Source of the DNA: JAEUMD01 sp036768475
Lineage (GTDB): Bacteria > Pseudomonadota > Alphaproteobacteria > Rhizobiales > Hyphomicrobiaceae
Length of the DNA: 64,000 bases
Reading direction: 5' to 3'
NCBI GenBank assembly: GCA_036768475.1
Contig: DAIPMW010000001.1
Location: 496,001-560,000, forward strand
Of the stretch, positions 1 through 8,417 are shown piece by piece. Both the position numbers and the translations under genes were made by a program. Position 1 is the first letter of the stretch; every line of letters starts with the position of its first letter. The notes beneath the pieces are model-generated. The model saw nothing but the letters and a program-made list of their open reading frames with translations, was not told the origin of the DNA and made no database searches.

Positions 1-21
1 CGCCGTACGAGAGCCTTTGAC

Positions 22-582
22 GTGGCGACAGACGATCCGATGATGGCCAGCGTGGCCGGCCGCTATGCCGCTGCCCTGTTCGATCTGGCGAATGACGAGA
101 ATAAGGCGGCTGATGTCGAGAGCGACTTGGCCAAGTTCCAAGACCTTCTCGACATGAGCTCCGACCTCACCAATCTGGTCAGAAGCCCACTCTATTCAGC
201 CGAAGAGCAGTCCGTGGCAATCGAGAAGCTGGCGGCCAAAGCCGGCATCGGTCAACTGACGACCAACTTCCTCAAGCTGCTTTCCAAGAACCGACGTCTG
301 TTTGCAATCTCGGACATGATCAGGGCGTATCGCGCCTTGTTGGCCAAGAGCCGCGGCGAAGTGACGGCAGAGGTGACGAGTGCGGTGGCGCTCGACGAGG
401 ACCAGCTCGCGGAGCTGAAGCAGACGCTGAAGGCATCCGTCGGCAAGGATGTGCAACTTGCGACCCGCGTCGATCCGAGCCTGCTCGGCGGGCTGATCGT
501 GAAGATTGGCAGCCGCATGGTCGATTCGTCGCTGCGCACGAAGCTTTTCAACCTGCGGGTCAGCCTCAAAGGGGCGGGCTAG
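22..582 (+). CDS. atpH: ATP synthase F1 subunit delta
   Basis: This 186-residue protein is the delta subunit of the F1 sector, the clamp that joins the F1 head to the peripheral stalk of the membrane F0 part. The N-terminal helical signature GRYAAALFDLA (about residues 13-23) and the C-terminal block DPSLLGGLIVKIGSRMVDSS are typical of the family, and the length is normal. The start is GTG at 22, the only start giving the full family N-terminus; no strong ribosome-binding site precedes it in the 21 bases available. It is the first gene of the F1 operon, with atpA following after a 175-base gap. F0 genes are not here, as is usual in alphaproteobacteria. Confidence 0.95.
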   Translation: MATDDPMMASVAGRYAAALFDLANDENKAADVESDLAKFQDLLDMSSDLTNLVRSPLYSAEEQSVAIEKLAAKAGIGQLTTNFLKLLSKNRRLFAISDMIRAYRALLAKSRGEVTAEVTSAVALDEDQLAELKQTLKASVGKDVQLATRVDPSLLGGLIVKIGSRMVDSSLRTKLFNLRVSLKGAG

Positions 583-652
583 CAGTGCGTCGCCGCCCGG
601 CTCGTTTACGGGTGGCGAATTCGGCGGCGGGATGTGCCGCAAGACGATTACC

Positions 653-678
653 GGTTGCCGGGCTCCCATTCGGCAACC
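653..678 (+). other. Hairpin in the atpH-atpA gap
   Basis: An 8-bp perfect inverted repeat (GGTTGCCG, then CGGCAACC) with a 10-base loop lies in the 175-base space before atpA. There is no T-run, so it is unlikely to terminate transcription; it may be an mRNA processing or stability element that lets alpha be made in excess over delta. The role is inferred from position only. Confidence 0.4.
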
Positions 679-757
679 AGACGCTTGAAGATCCGATGCC
701 CGGTGGCTCGTGCGAGTTCGGGTACGCAATGATAACGCCCAGACAAGAGGTCAAGAG

Positions 758-2290
758 ATGGAAATCCGGGCCGCAGAGATCTCCTCGATCCTGAAAGAGC
801 AGATCAAGAATTTCGGCAAGGAGGCTGAGGTCTCCGAGATCGGTCAGGTGCTGTCGGTCGGCGACGGCATCGCACGTGTGTATGGCCTCGACAATGTCCA
901 GGCCGGTGAGATGGTCGAATTCCCTGGTGGAATCCGCGGCATGGCGCTGAACCTCGAAGCCGACAACGTCGGCGTCGTGATCTTCGGCGACGACCGCGCG
1001 ATCAAGGAAGGTGATACCGTCAAGCGGACCGGCGCGATCGTCGAGGTTCCGGTCGGCAAAGGCCTGCTCGGCCGCGTGGTCGATGGCCTCGGCAACCCGA
1101 TCGACGGCAAGGGGCCGATCCAGTCGGATACCAAGATGCGCGTCGACGTGAAGGCGCCGGGTATCCTGCCGCGCAAATCGGTGCACGAGCCGATGGCGAC
1201 TGGCCTCAAGGCGGTGGATGCGCTGATCCCGATCGGCCGCGGCCAGCGCGAGCTCATCATTGGCGACCGTCAGACCGGCAAGACGGCCATCATCCTCGAC
1301 ACCTTCCTCAACCAGAAGCCGCTCAACGACGGCGACGACGAAAAGGCGAAACTCTACTGCGTATATGTCGCGGTCGGCCAGAAGCGCTCGACCGTCGCGC
1401 AATTCGTGAAGGTTTTGGAGGAGCGCGGTGCGCTCGAGTACTCGGTGATCGTCGCCGCGACGGCCTCGGATCCGGCTCCCATGCAGTACCTCGCGCCGTT
1501 TACCGGCTGCGCCATGGGTGAATACTTCCGCGACAACGGCATGCACGCGGTGATTGCTTACGACGATCTCTCCAAGCAGGCCGTTGCCTACCGCCAGATG
1601 TCGCTGTTGCTGCGCCGTCCGCCTGGCCGCGAAGCCTATCCGGGCGACGTTTTCTACCTCCACTCGCGCCTGCTGGAACGCGCGGCGAAGCTTAACGATG
1701 GCCACGGGGCCGGCTCGCTGACGGCACTCCCGGTCATCGAGACACAGGCCAACGACGTGTCAGCCTACATTCCCACGAACGTGATTTCGATCACGGACGG
1801 ACAGATCTTCCTCGAGACAGACCTCTTCTTCCAGGGTATCCGTCCGGCCGTCAACGTGGGCTTGAGCGTGTCGCGCGTCGGCAGCAGTGCGCAGACCAAG
1901 GCCATGAAGTCGGTCGCAGGCAAGATCAAGGGCGAGTTGGCACAGTACCGCGAGATGGCGGCGTTTGCGCAGTTCGGCTCGGATCTCGACGCGGCGACGC
2001 AGAAGCTGCTGGCCCGCGGCGCGCGCCTCACCGAGCTTTTGAAACAGCCGCAGTTCTCGCCGCTGAAGATGGAAGAGCAGGTGTGCGTGATCTTCGCGGG
2101 TACGCGCGGCTACCTTGATTCATTGGCGGTCAAGTCGGTCGGCAAGTTCGAACAGCAGCTGCTCCATACGCTGCGCGATCAGCACAAGGACATCCTGGAG
2201 TCGATCCGCTCGAGCAAGTCTCTGTCGGAAGAGACGGAGAAGAAGCTCACGGAGCTGCTGGACAAGTTCTCCAAGACCTTCACGGCGTGA
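758..2290 (+). CDS. atpA: ATP synthase F1 subunit alpha
   Basis: This 510-residue alpha subunit is the non-catalytic nucleotide-binding subunit of the F1 hexamer. The Walker A motif GDRQTGKTAI is near residue 170, and the N-terminal beta-barrel (IGQVLSVGDGIARVYGL) and the visual-Arg region (PAVNVGLSVSRVGSSAQ) are intact. The ATG at 758 (MEIRAAEISSILKEQ) is chosen over upstream in-frame starts because it matches the family N-terminus and has AAGAGGTCAAGAG in front. It lies between atpH and atpG in the F1 operon. Confidence 0.97.
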   Translation: MEIRAAEISSILKEQIKNFGKEAEVSEIGQVLSVGDGIARVYGLDNVQAGEMVEFPGGIRGMALNLEADNVGVVIFGDDRAIKEGDTVKRTGAIVEVPVGKGLLGRVVDGLGNPIDGKGPIQSDTKMRVDVKAPGILPRKSVHEPMATGLKAVDALIPIGRGQRELIIGDRQTGKTAIILDTFLNQKPLNDGDDEKAKLYCVYVAVGQKRSTVAQFVKVLEERGALEYSVIVAATASDPAPMQYLAPFTGCAMGEYFRDNGMHAVIAYDDLSKQAVAYRQMSLLLRRPPGREAYPGDVFYLHSRLLERAAKLNDGHGAGSLTALPVIETQANDVSAYIPTNVISITDGQIFLETDLFFQGIRPAVNVGLSVSRVGSSAQTKAMKSVAGKIKGELAQYREMAAFAQFGSDLDAATQKLLARGARLTELLKQPQFSPLKMEEQVCVIFAGTRGYLDSLAVKSVGKFEQQLLHTLRDQHKDILESIRSSKSLSEETEKKLTELLDKFSKTFTA

Positions 2291-2378
2291 TGCGCATTGC
2301 AGTTGCCGGTTCGAGGCTCAAGGCCAGTAACCGGAACTTAGCCACCCCAAGGGTCCGGACAAGAAACGGGATGCTCGA

Positions 2379-3266
2379 ATGGCGAGCTTGAAAGACCTAC
2401 GCAACCGCATCGCCTCGGTGAAGGCGACGCGGAAAATCACGAAGGCGATGCAAATGGTCGCCGCCGCCAAGCTGCGCCGTGCGCAGGAGGTGGCGACCGC
2501 GGCGCGTCCCTACGCTGAGCGCATGGACGCCGTTCTAGCGAACCTCGCCGGTAAGATTACCGACCGCGAGGGAGCCTCACCGCTGCTGGTCGGCACCGGC
2601 AAGGACGATACGCATCTGCTTGTCGTCATGACGGCCGAGCGCGGTCTGTGCGGCGGGTTCAACTCCAACATCGCCAAGCTTGCGCGTGCAGATACCCTGA
2701 AGCTGATGAGTGCCGGCAAGACGGTGAAGATCATGACCGTCGGCCGCAAGGGCGCCGACAACCTGCGCCGTGACCTCAACAAGCAGATCTTCGAGCGCCG
2801 CGATTTCCGCAACGTTCGTCAGGTGGGGTTTGGCGAGGCAGAGGGTGTCGCCAATCGCATCCTCGAAATGTACGAGGCGGGCGAATTCGACGTCGTGACA
2901 ATCTACTTCTCCGAGTTCCAGTCGGTGATCGCGCAGAAGCCAACCGCGCTACAGCTCATTCCCGCCAAGCTGCCGGAAGGCAAGGACGACGTGCCGGGGT
3001 CGAAGAGCGCAGCGGTCTACGAGTACGAACCCGACGAACAGGTGATCTTAGGGCAGCTCCTGAAGCGCAACATCGCCACGCAGATCTTCCGCGGCCTTTT
3101 GGAGAATGCCGCGTCGGAGCAGGGCGCGCGCATGAGCGCTATGGACAACGCGACGCGCAACGCCGGCGAAATGATCGACAAGCTGACGATCACCTACAAT
3201 CGCCAGCGTCAGGCGCAAATCACCAAGGAACTCATCGAAATCATCTCGGGCGCCGAAGCGCTCTAG
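2379..3266 (+). CDS. atpG: ATP synthase F1 subunit gamma
   Basis: The 295-residue gamma subunit is the central rotor shaft inside the alpha3beta3 head. The N-terminal helix MASLKDLRNRIASVKATRKI, the segment ERGLCGGFNSNIAK and the C-terminal helix ending in the ITKELIEIISGAEAL block are the conserved gamma signatures. The start is ATG 2379. The next gene, an Ohr peroxidase, begins about 20 bases after the stop, so that insert is probably cotranscribed with the ATP synthase genes. Confidence 0.97.
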   Translation: MASLKDLRNRIASVKATRKITKAMQMVAAAKLRRAQEVATAARPYAERMDAVLANLAGKITDREGASPLLVGTGKDDTHLLVVMTAERGLCGGFNSNIAKLARADTLKLMSAGKTVKIMTVGRKGADNLRRDLNKQIFERRDFRNVRQVGFGEAEGVANRILEMYEAGEFDVVTIYFSEFQSVIAQKPTALQLIPAKLPEGKDDVPGSKSAAVYEYEPDEQVILGQLLKRNIATQIFRGLLENAASEQGARMSAMDNATRNAGEMIDKLTITYNRQRQAQITKELIEIISGAEAL

Positions 3267-3286
3267 TCAGGAGTATGAGGCAACAG

Positions 3287-3691
3287 ATGAGCTACACAAC
3301 ACGCGCGACGACGAAAGGCGGTCGGGAAGGCCGTGCTGTGCTGGACGACGCGAAGCTGGCGCTTGCCATGGCGCTGCCCACGGAAATGGGCGGCTCGGGC
3401 GAGGGGCACAATCCGGAGCAGTTGTTTGCGCTGGGCTATTCGTCGTGCTTCGGTCAGGCGGTGCTCGCGCTAGCGAAAAAACACGACCTCGACGGTCGAG
3501 CAGCAAAGGTCACGTGTTCGGTCGAGATCGACCAGGACGAAACGAGTTTTGCACTCAAAGTCGATCTTTCACTTTCGATACCTGGGGCTGACAAGGCAAA
3601 GGTTCAGGCCTTGCTCGAGGAAGCACACCAGATCTGTCCGTATTCCAGGGCGACACGAGGCAACGTGCCCGTCACGCTCACTGTCGTCTGA
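3287..3691 (+). CDS. ohr: Ohr-type organic hydroperoxide reductase (OsmC/Ohr family)
   Basis: This is a 134-residue peroxiredoxin-like protein of the Ohr branch of the OsmC/Ohr family, which reduces organic hydroperoxides. The two redox cysteines are C54 (GYSSCFGQ) and C117 (HQICPYS). The partner glutamate E44 (NPEQLFALGY) and an arginine in GGREGRA are in the expected places, so it should be active. ATG 3287 is preferred over ATG 3275 because TGAGG sits six bases ahead of it. It lies inside the F1 operon between atpG and atpD, an unusual place; no OhrR-type regulator is next to it. Cotranscription with ATP synthase is inferred from the 22-base gap before atpD. Confidence 0.9.
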   Translation: MSYTTRATTKGGREGRAVLDDAKLALAMALPTEMGGSGEGHNPEQLFALGYSSCFGQAVLALAKKHDLDGRAAKVTCSVEIDQDETSFALKVDLSLSIPGADKAKVQALLEEAHQICPYSRATRGNVPVTLTVV

Positions 3692-3713
3692 ATTCAATCG
3701 CTGGAGAAAACCA

Positions 3714-5144
<1,431 letters not shown>

Positions 5145-5239
5145 TCTGAAAAGAGCGGTGGAAAAACGCTCACAGGCACGACGTCATGACACGCGAAGCG
5201 CCCCATAAAGGTGTTTCGCGCAGGCTGGAGGAGGACATC

Positions 5240-5518
5240 ATGGCCGATGAAAACCAAGACGACGTCGAAGTCGAGGGCGAGGGTGACGACGAATTCGGTA
5301 GCTGCTGTACCGAACTCAAGGAAGCCATGAGCGGTGCGGAGTTCGAACCGCTCATCGTGGTCGGTGAAGACGGCGTGCTCTATATGTCGGTCGGCTTGAT
5401 TGACATCGAGGGCGAAGAGCCGGGCATGGTCGACCATCCTGTGTTTTTCTGCCCCTTCTGCGGCACCGAGCTGCAGACCCGGGAAGACGTGCGCCAGGAC
5501 GGCGATGCGGTGAACTGA
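5240..5518 (+). CDS. Small acidic protein with a C-terminal CPFCG zinc-ribbon-like motif
   Basis: This 92-residue protein has a very acidic N-terminus (DD/EE-rich, residues 4-18), a Cys pair at C22-C23 (FGSCCTEL) and a CPFCG knuckle at C71-C74 near the C-terminus. Four cysteines could bind one zinc or iron ion, rubredoxin style. A middle segment (about residues 36-58) reads as beta strands. The start is ATG 5240 with a strong GGAGGAGG eight bases upstream; the longer frame from 5186 lacks this. It sits between atpD and atpC with a strong hairpin after it. I do not recognise a named family. A role in F1 assembly or redox sensing is only a guess from location. Confidence 0.75.
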   Translation: MADENQDDVEVEGEGDDEFGSCCTELKEAMSGAEFEPLIVVGEDGVLYMSVGLIDIEGEEPGMVDHPVFFCPFCGTELQTREDVRQDGDAVN

Positions 5519-5523
5519 AAACA

Positions 5524-5554
5524 GATGCCGGCGCGGATTACCCGCGCCGGCATC
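5524..5554 (+). other. Strong 13-bp hairpin before atpC
   Basis: The perfect inverted repeat GATGCCGGCGCGG / CCGCGCCGGCATC surrounds an ATTAC loop, directly after the stop of the 92-residue gene. No T-run follows, so complete intrinsic termination is unlikely; partial attenuation or a 3'-end stabiliser that tunes the atpD:atpC ratio is possible. Confidence 0.6.
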
Positions 5555-5623
5555 ATGAGGCGCGATCTGCGCTGCGTCGCAGGCAGTAACGGGCGTTAAG
5601 GACAAAGTGAGGACGGCGAGGCA

Positions 5624-6025
5624 ATGTCAGGCACGTTCAAGTTCGAGCTGGTGAGCCCGGAGCGCATCCTTCTGTCGGACGTGGCAGAAGAGGCCGTGCT
5701 GCCGGGCGCAGAAGGCCAGTTCACCGTTCTGGCCGGGCACGCGCCCGTCGTATCGACGCTGCTGCCGGGCGTCATCGTCGTGAAGCTGGCGGTCGCGACG
5801 AAAGGCATCTTCATCAATGGCGGGTTCGTCGAGGTCAATCCGGAATCGGTTACGGTGCTGGCCGAGCATGCCTTCATCGTCGACGAGGCGGACCAGCGGC
5901 AGCTTGAGGATGCGCTGCGCAAGGCCGAGACGGCACTGGCAGACGCGAAGGACGACGAGGCGCTTCGTCATCTGACCTGCGCCATCGATCAGTTGAAGGG
6001 TCTGCAACGGAAAAAAGCCGCCTGA
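5624..6025 (+). CDS. atpC: ATP synthase F1 subunit epsilon
   Basis: This 133-residue epsilon subunit couples gamma rotation to the c-ring and regulates hydrolysis. The N-terminal beta sandwich is complete: FELVSPERILLSDVAEEAVL, then GAEGQFTVLAGHAPVVSTL, then FINGGFVEVNPESVTVLAEHA. The C-terminal helical hairpin (about residues 88-133) is present. It ends the F1 operon; a hairpin at 6074 and convergent Nudix genes follow. ATG 5624 fits the family start. Confidence 0.96.
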   Translation: MSGTFKFELVSPERILLSDVAEEAVLPGAEGQFTVLAGHAPVVSTLLPGVIVVKLAVATKGIFINGGFVEVNPESVTVLAEHAFIVDEADQRQLEDALRKAETALADAKDDEALRHLTCAIDQLKGLQRKKAA

Positions 6026-6073
6026 TCGCCCGATCAGGACTACGGCTACTCCCTCGGTGAAGCGGCACTTCAG

Positions 6074-6096
6074 GCCGGACATCGTCGATGTCCGGC
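6074..6096 (+). terminator. Hairpin terminator at the end of the F1 operon
   Basis: GCCGGACAT / ATGTCCGGC (nine pairs, CGTCG loop) lies 49 bases after the atpC stop and 41 bases before the end of the convergent Nudix gene. Only TTGCGCC follows, so the U-tract is poor; it may act on both strands. Confidence 0.55.
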
Positions 6097-6136
6097 TTGC
6101 GCCGTTGTGCGGCGTGATTTCGAGTACGGTGGCATT

Positions 6137-6661
6137 TCAGGCGGTCATACTCTCGGCAAAGGCGCCGATCACTGACGCGTAGAGTTTCCGCTTCCACGAC
6201 ACGGCTCGCGCAACGGCGTCCTCGGGTGTCGTCCAAATCCAGGACTGGAATTCTGGTCGCGGGCTATTGGCTCTGTGCAGGTTGAACTCTGTGTCCGGGC
6301 CTGTGAATCGCATTGCGAACCACAGTTGGCGCTGGCCGCGATATCGCCCTTTCAGGGCTAGGCCGAGGAGGTGGTCGGGCAGTTCGAAGGATAACCAGCG
6401 ATCAAGTTCAGCAACGGGTTCGAACGAGCGTGCGCCGGTCTCCTCTTGCAGTTCCCGCATTGCGGCGTCCAGGGGCAGTTCGCGGCCAAACAGACCGCCC
6501 TGAGGCATTTGCCAGATGGGCTCGCCGTCGGGGGCCATCCAGCGTGGCCGACGGCTGCCAAGCCAGATCTGGCCACGCGGGTTGAACAACACCATGCCGA
6601 CGCCGTCGCGGAACGGTAGGCTTGCGCGCGTTGGTGCTGCAATACTGGTCGAAATATTCAT
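6137..6661 (-). CDS. Nudix hydrolase, RppH-like paralogue
   Basis: This 174-residue Nudix hydrolase has a complete Nudix box, GGLFGRELPLDAAMRELQEE followed by TGA. The conserved start of RppH-type enzymes is also visible (GVGMVLFNPRGQIWLGSRR, then WQMPQGG). Such enzymes remove pyrophosphate from 5'-triphosphate RNA or cleave dinucleoside polyphosphates. The next upstream gene at 6857-7363 is a closer match to canonical RppH, so this copy may be specialised for another nucleotide. It is convergent with atpC. Substrate is unknown. Confidence 0.82.
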   Translation of the reverse strand: MNISTSIAAPTRASLPFRDGVGMVLFNPRGQIWLGSRRPRWMAPDGEPIWQMPQGGLFGRELPLDAAMRELQEETGARSFEPVAELDRWLSFELPDHLLGLALKGRYRGQRQLWFAMRFTGPDTEFNLHRANSPRPEFQSWIWTTPEDAVARAVSWKRKLYASVIGAFAESMTA

Positions 6662-6856
6662 GACGGGGCCCGCATCCTTGGTGGCGTACAGGGTACGTCC
6701 GGCGAATCAATCTGACTCAAGGGTAGCGTAAAGTTGTGACGGACATGTCGCGATGCCTGGGAAGTGGGGTGGCGGCCCAATGGCGTCGGGTAGAGCAGAG
6801 TGCGTTGGCTGGTGGCGGTGGTCGGGGATGCAACGTGTGTTGGCGCGGAGTTGGCC

Positions 6857-7363
6857 TCAGCCCTCGGCGGCCAGCGGGCCCAGCTCAGCCAGCACGGCGC
6901 GATAGACCTCGCGCTTGAACGGGACGATCAGGTCCATCAGCTCGGAGCGCTTCGCCCATCGCCAAGCGTCGAACTCAATCTCATGATCGGCCGGAGAGAT
7001 ATCGATTTCGCTGTCGTCGCCGAGGAAGCGCATGGCAAACCACTTCTGTGTCTGGCCGCGGTATCTGCCACCCCACTTCTTGCCGACCAGCTCCACCGGC
7101 AGGTCGTAGTTCAGCCACTTCGAGTGCTCGGCGATAATTTCGGCGGAATGGATGCGCGTTTCTTCGTAAAGCTCGCGCTGTGCAGCGGCTGTGGGGGCTT
7201 CGCCGGGGTCGATGCCGCCTTGAGGCATCTGCCACCACGTTCCATTCTCGATCTTGTTCTTGGCGTCGGAGCGGCGGCCGATCCAGATCAGGCCATCGCG
7301 ATTGAGGACCATGATGCCGACGCAAGGGCGATAGGTCATCTTGTCGAGGTCGATTTTCGTCAT
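6857..7363 (-). CDS. rppH: RNA pyrophosphohydrolase (Nudix)
   Basis: This 168-residue protein matches RppH: it opens with YRPCVGIMVLNRDGLIWIGR, then WWQMPQGGIDPGE, and has the Nudix box GGIDPGEAPTAAAQRELYEE. The C-terminal WFAMRFLGDDSEID block is also characteristic. RppH removes pyrophosphate from the 5' end of mRNA and starts RNase E-dependent decay. ATG 7363 is chosen because the longer frame from 7423 would overlap the upstream hydrolase gene. The order atpC, rppH, ctpA is common in Hyphomicrobiales, which supports this copy as the true rppH. It is followed by a paralogue at 6137-6661. Confidence 0.9.
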   Translation of the reverse strand: MTKIDLDKMTYRPCVGIMVLNRDGLIWIGRRSDAKNKIENGTWWQMPQGGIDPGEAPTAAAQRELYEETRIHSAEIIAEHSKWLNYDLPVELVGKKWGGRYRGQTQKWFAMRFLGDDSEIDISPADHEIEFDAWRWAKRSELMDLIVPFKREVYRAVLAELGPLAAEG

Positions 7364-7388
7364 GTCGGGCCCGATCTCAGCGAGACGG

Positions 7389-8276
7389 TCAGGCGGCGCT
7401 CCTGAAGAACCGCTCAAGGTCATCCGCTACGTCCTTTGGCTTTTCCTCGGGCAAGAAGTGTCCGCAGTCAAGCGCGCGACCGGAAACCTCCTGCGCATAA
7501 CGCCGCCAGACATCGAGCATGTCATAGGTGCGGCCGACGAGGCCACGGGCACCCCACAACACATGCAACGGGCAATCGACCTTGCGCCCCGCAGCGCGGT
7601 CCGCCCGGTCATGGTCGAGATCGATGCCGGCTGCGGCACGGTAGTCTTCGCAGGTCGCGTGGATGGCCTCGGGCGTCGAAAAGCAGCGGACATATTCAGC
7701 GACCGCTGCTTCGTCGAAATGGGCTCCCGGCGCCGACCAGCGCTTCAGCTTCTCGCGCAAGTACCAGGCCGGATTTGAGCCGATCATGCGCTCGGGTAGT
7801 CCGTCGGACTGGATCAGGAAGAACCAATGATAGTAGGCGGTCGCGAAAGCCTGGTCCGTCGCCTCGAACATGTGAAGCGTCGGTGCGATGTCGAGAACGG
7901 CGGCACGGGTAACGGCTTTGGCGTGATCGAGCGCCAGGCGGTGAACCACGCGCGCTCCGCGATCGTGACCGGCCGCAGCGAACTCGGGATAGCCGAGAGA
8001 CGCCATCAGTTGCACCATGTCGGCTGCCATTGCGCGTTTTGAATACGTTGCGTGATCGGCTGTGCTTTCGGGCTTGTCGCTGTCGCCGTAGCCTCTGAGA
8101 TCCGCGCAGACAACGTGGAACGCGCGCGTCAGGCGCGGGACTACGGCGTGCCACATGACATGGGTCTGCGGATAGCCGTGGAGGAGAAGCAGCGGAGGGC
8201 CGTCACCACCGCGCGCAAAGCTGATCGAGACGTCACCGACCGCCTGCCTGCCGCTTTCGAAACCGTCAAACGTCAT
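7389..8276 (-). CDS. Alpha/beta hydrolase resembling fluoroacetate (haloacetate) dehalogenase
   Basis: This 295-residue alpha/beta hydrolase keeps the residues described for fluoroacetate dehalogenases. They are the nucleophile motif H104-D105-R106 with R109 (GHDRGAR), the acid D129 (VLDIAPT), the halide-pocket pair H150-W151 (YYHWFFLIQ), and a late catalytic His in LDCGHFLPEEKP. The nucleophile is Asp rather than Ser, which separates it from esterases; epoxide hydrolases also use Asp but normally lack the HDR-x2-R plus H-W set. ATG 8276 is preceded by AGAGGTGG. It lies between ctpA and rppH. Defluorination activity is inferred from residues, not shown. Confidence 0.78.
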   Translation of the reverse strand: MTFDGFESGRQAVGDVSISFARGGDGPPLLLLHGYPQTHVMWHAVVPRLTRAFHVVCADLRGYGDSDKPESTADHATYSKRAMAADMVQLMASLGYPEFAAAGHDRGARVVHRLALDHAKAVTRAAVLDIAPTLHMFEATDQAFATAYYHWFFLIQSDGLPERMIGSNPAWYLREKLKRWSAPGAHFDEAAVAEYVRCFSTPEAIHATCEDYRAAAGIDLDHDRADRAAGRKVDCPLHVLWGARGLVGRTYDMLDVWRRYAQEVSGRALDCGHFLPEEKPKDVADDLERFFRSAA

Positions 8277-8337
8277 CAGGCCACCTCTTGCTTGAACGCT
8301 ATGCACCATAGCGTGCCGAGGCGTAGGTGGCAGTGGC

Positions 8338-8372
8338 AAAAAAGAGCGGGCGCCCCTCATTGGAGCGCCCGC
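8338..8372 (-). terminator. Intrinsic terminator of the envC-ctpA operon
   Basis: Read on the minus strand, GCGGGCGC and GCGCCCGC form an eight-pair GC stem over an 11-base loop, followed directly by TCTTTTTT. It lies 46 bases beyond the ctpA stop, a textbook position for terminating that minus-strand operon. Confidence 0.85.
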
Positions 8373-8417
8373 AGCTCGTTCAGAAATTGCGGCTAATCAT
8401 GTCTCAGCCGTGATGCG

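Noticed and set aside
566..1705. Long minus-strand frame antisense to atpA (379 codons)
   Set aside because: A shadow of high-GC coding sequence; the same pattern occurs opposite atpD, etfA, leuC and hemW.
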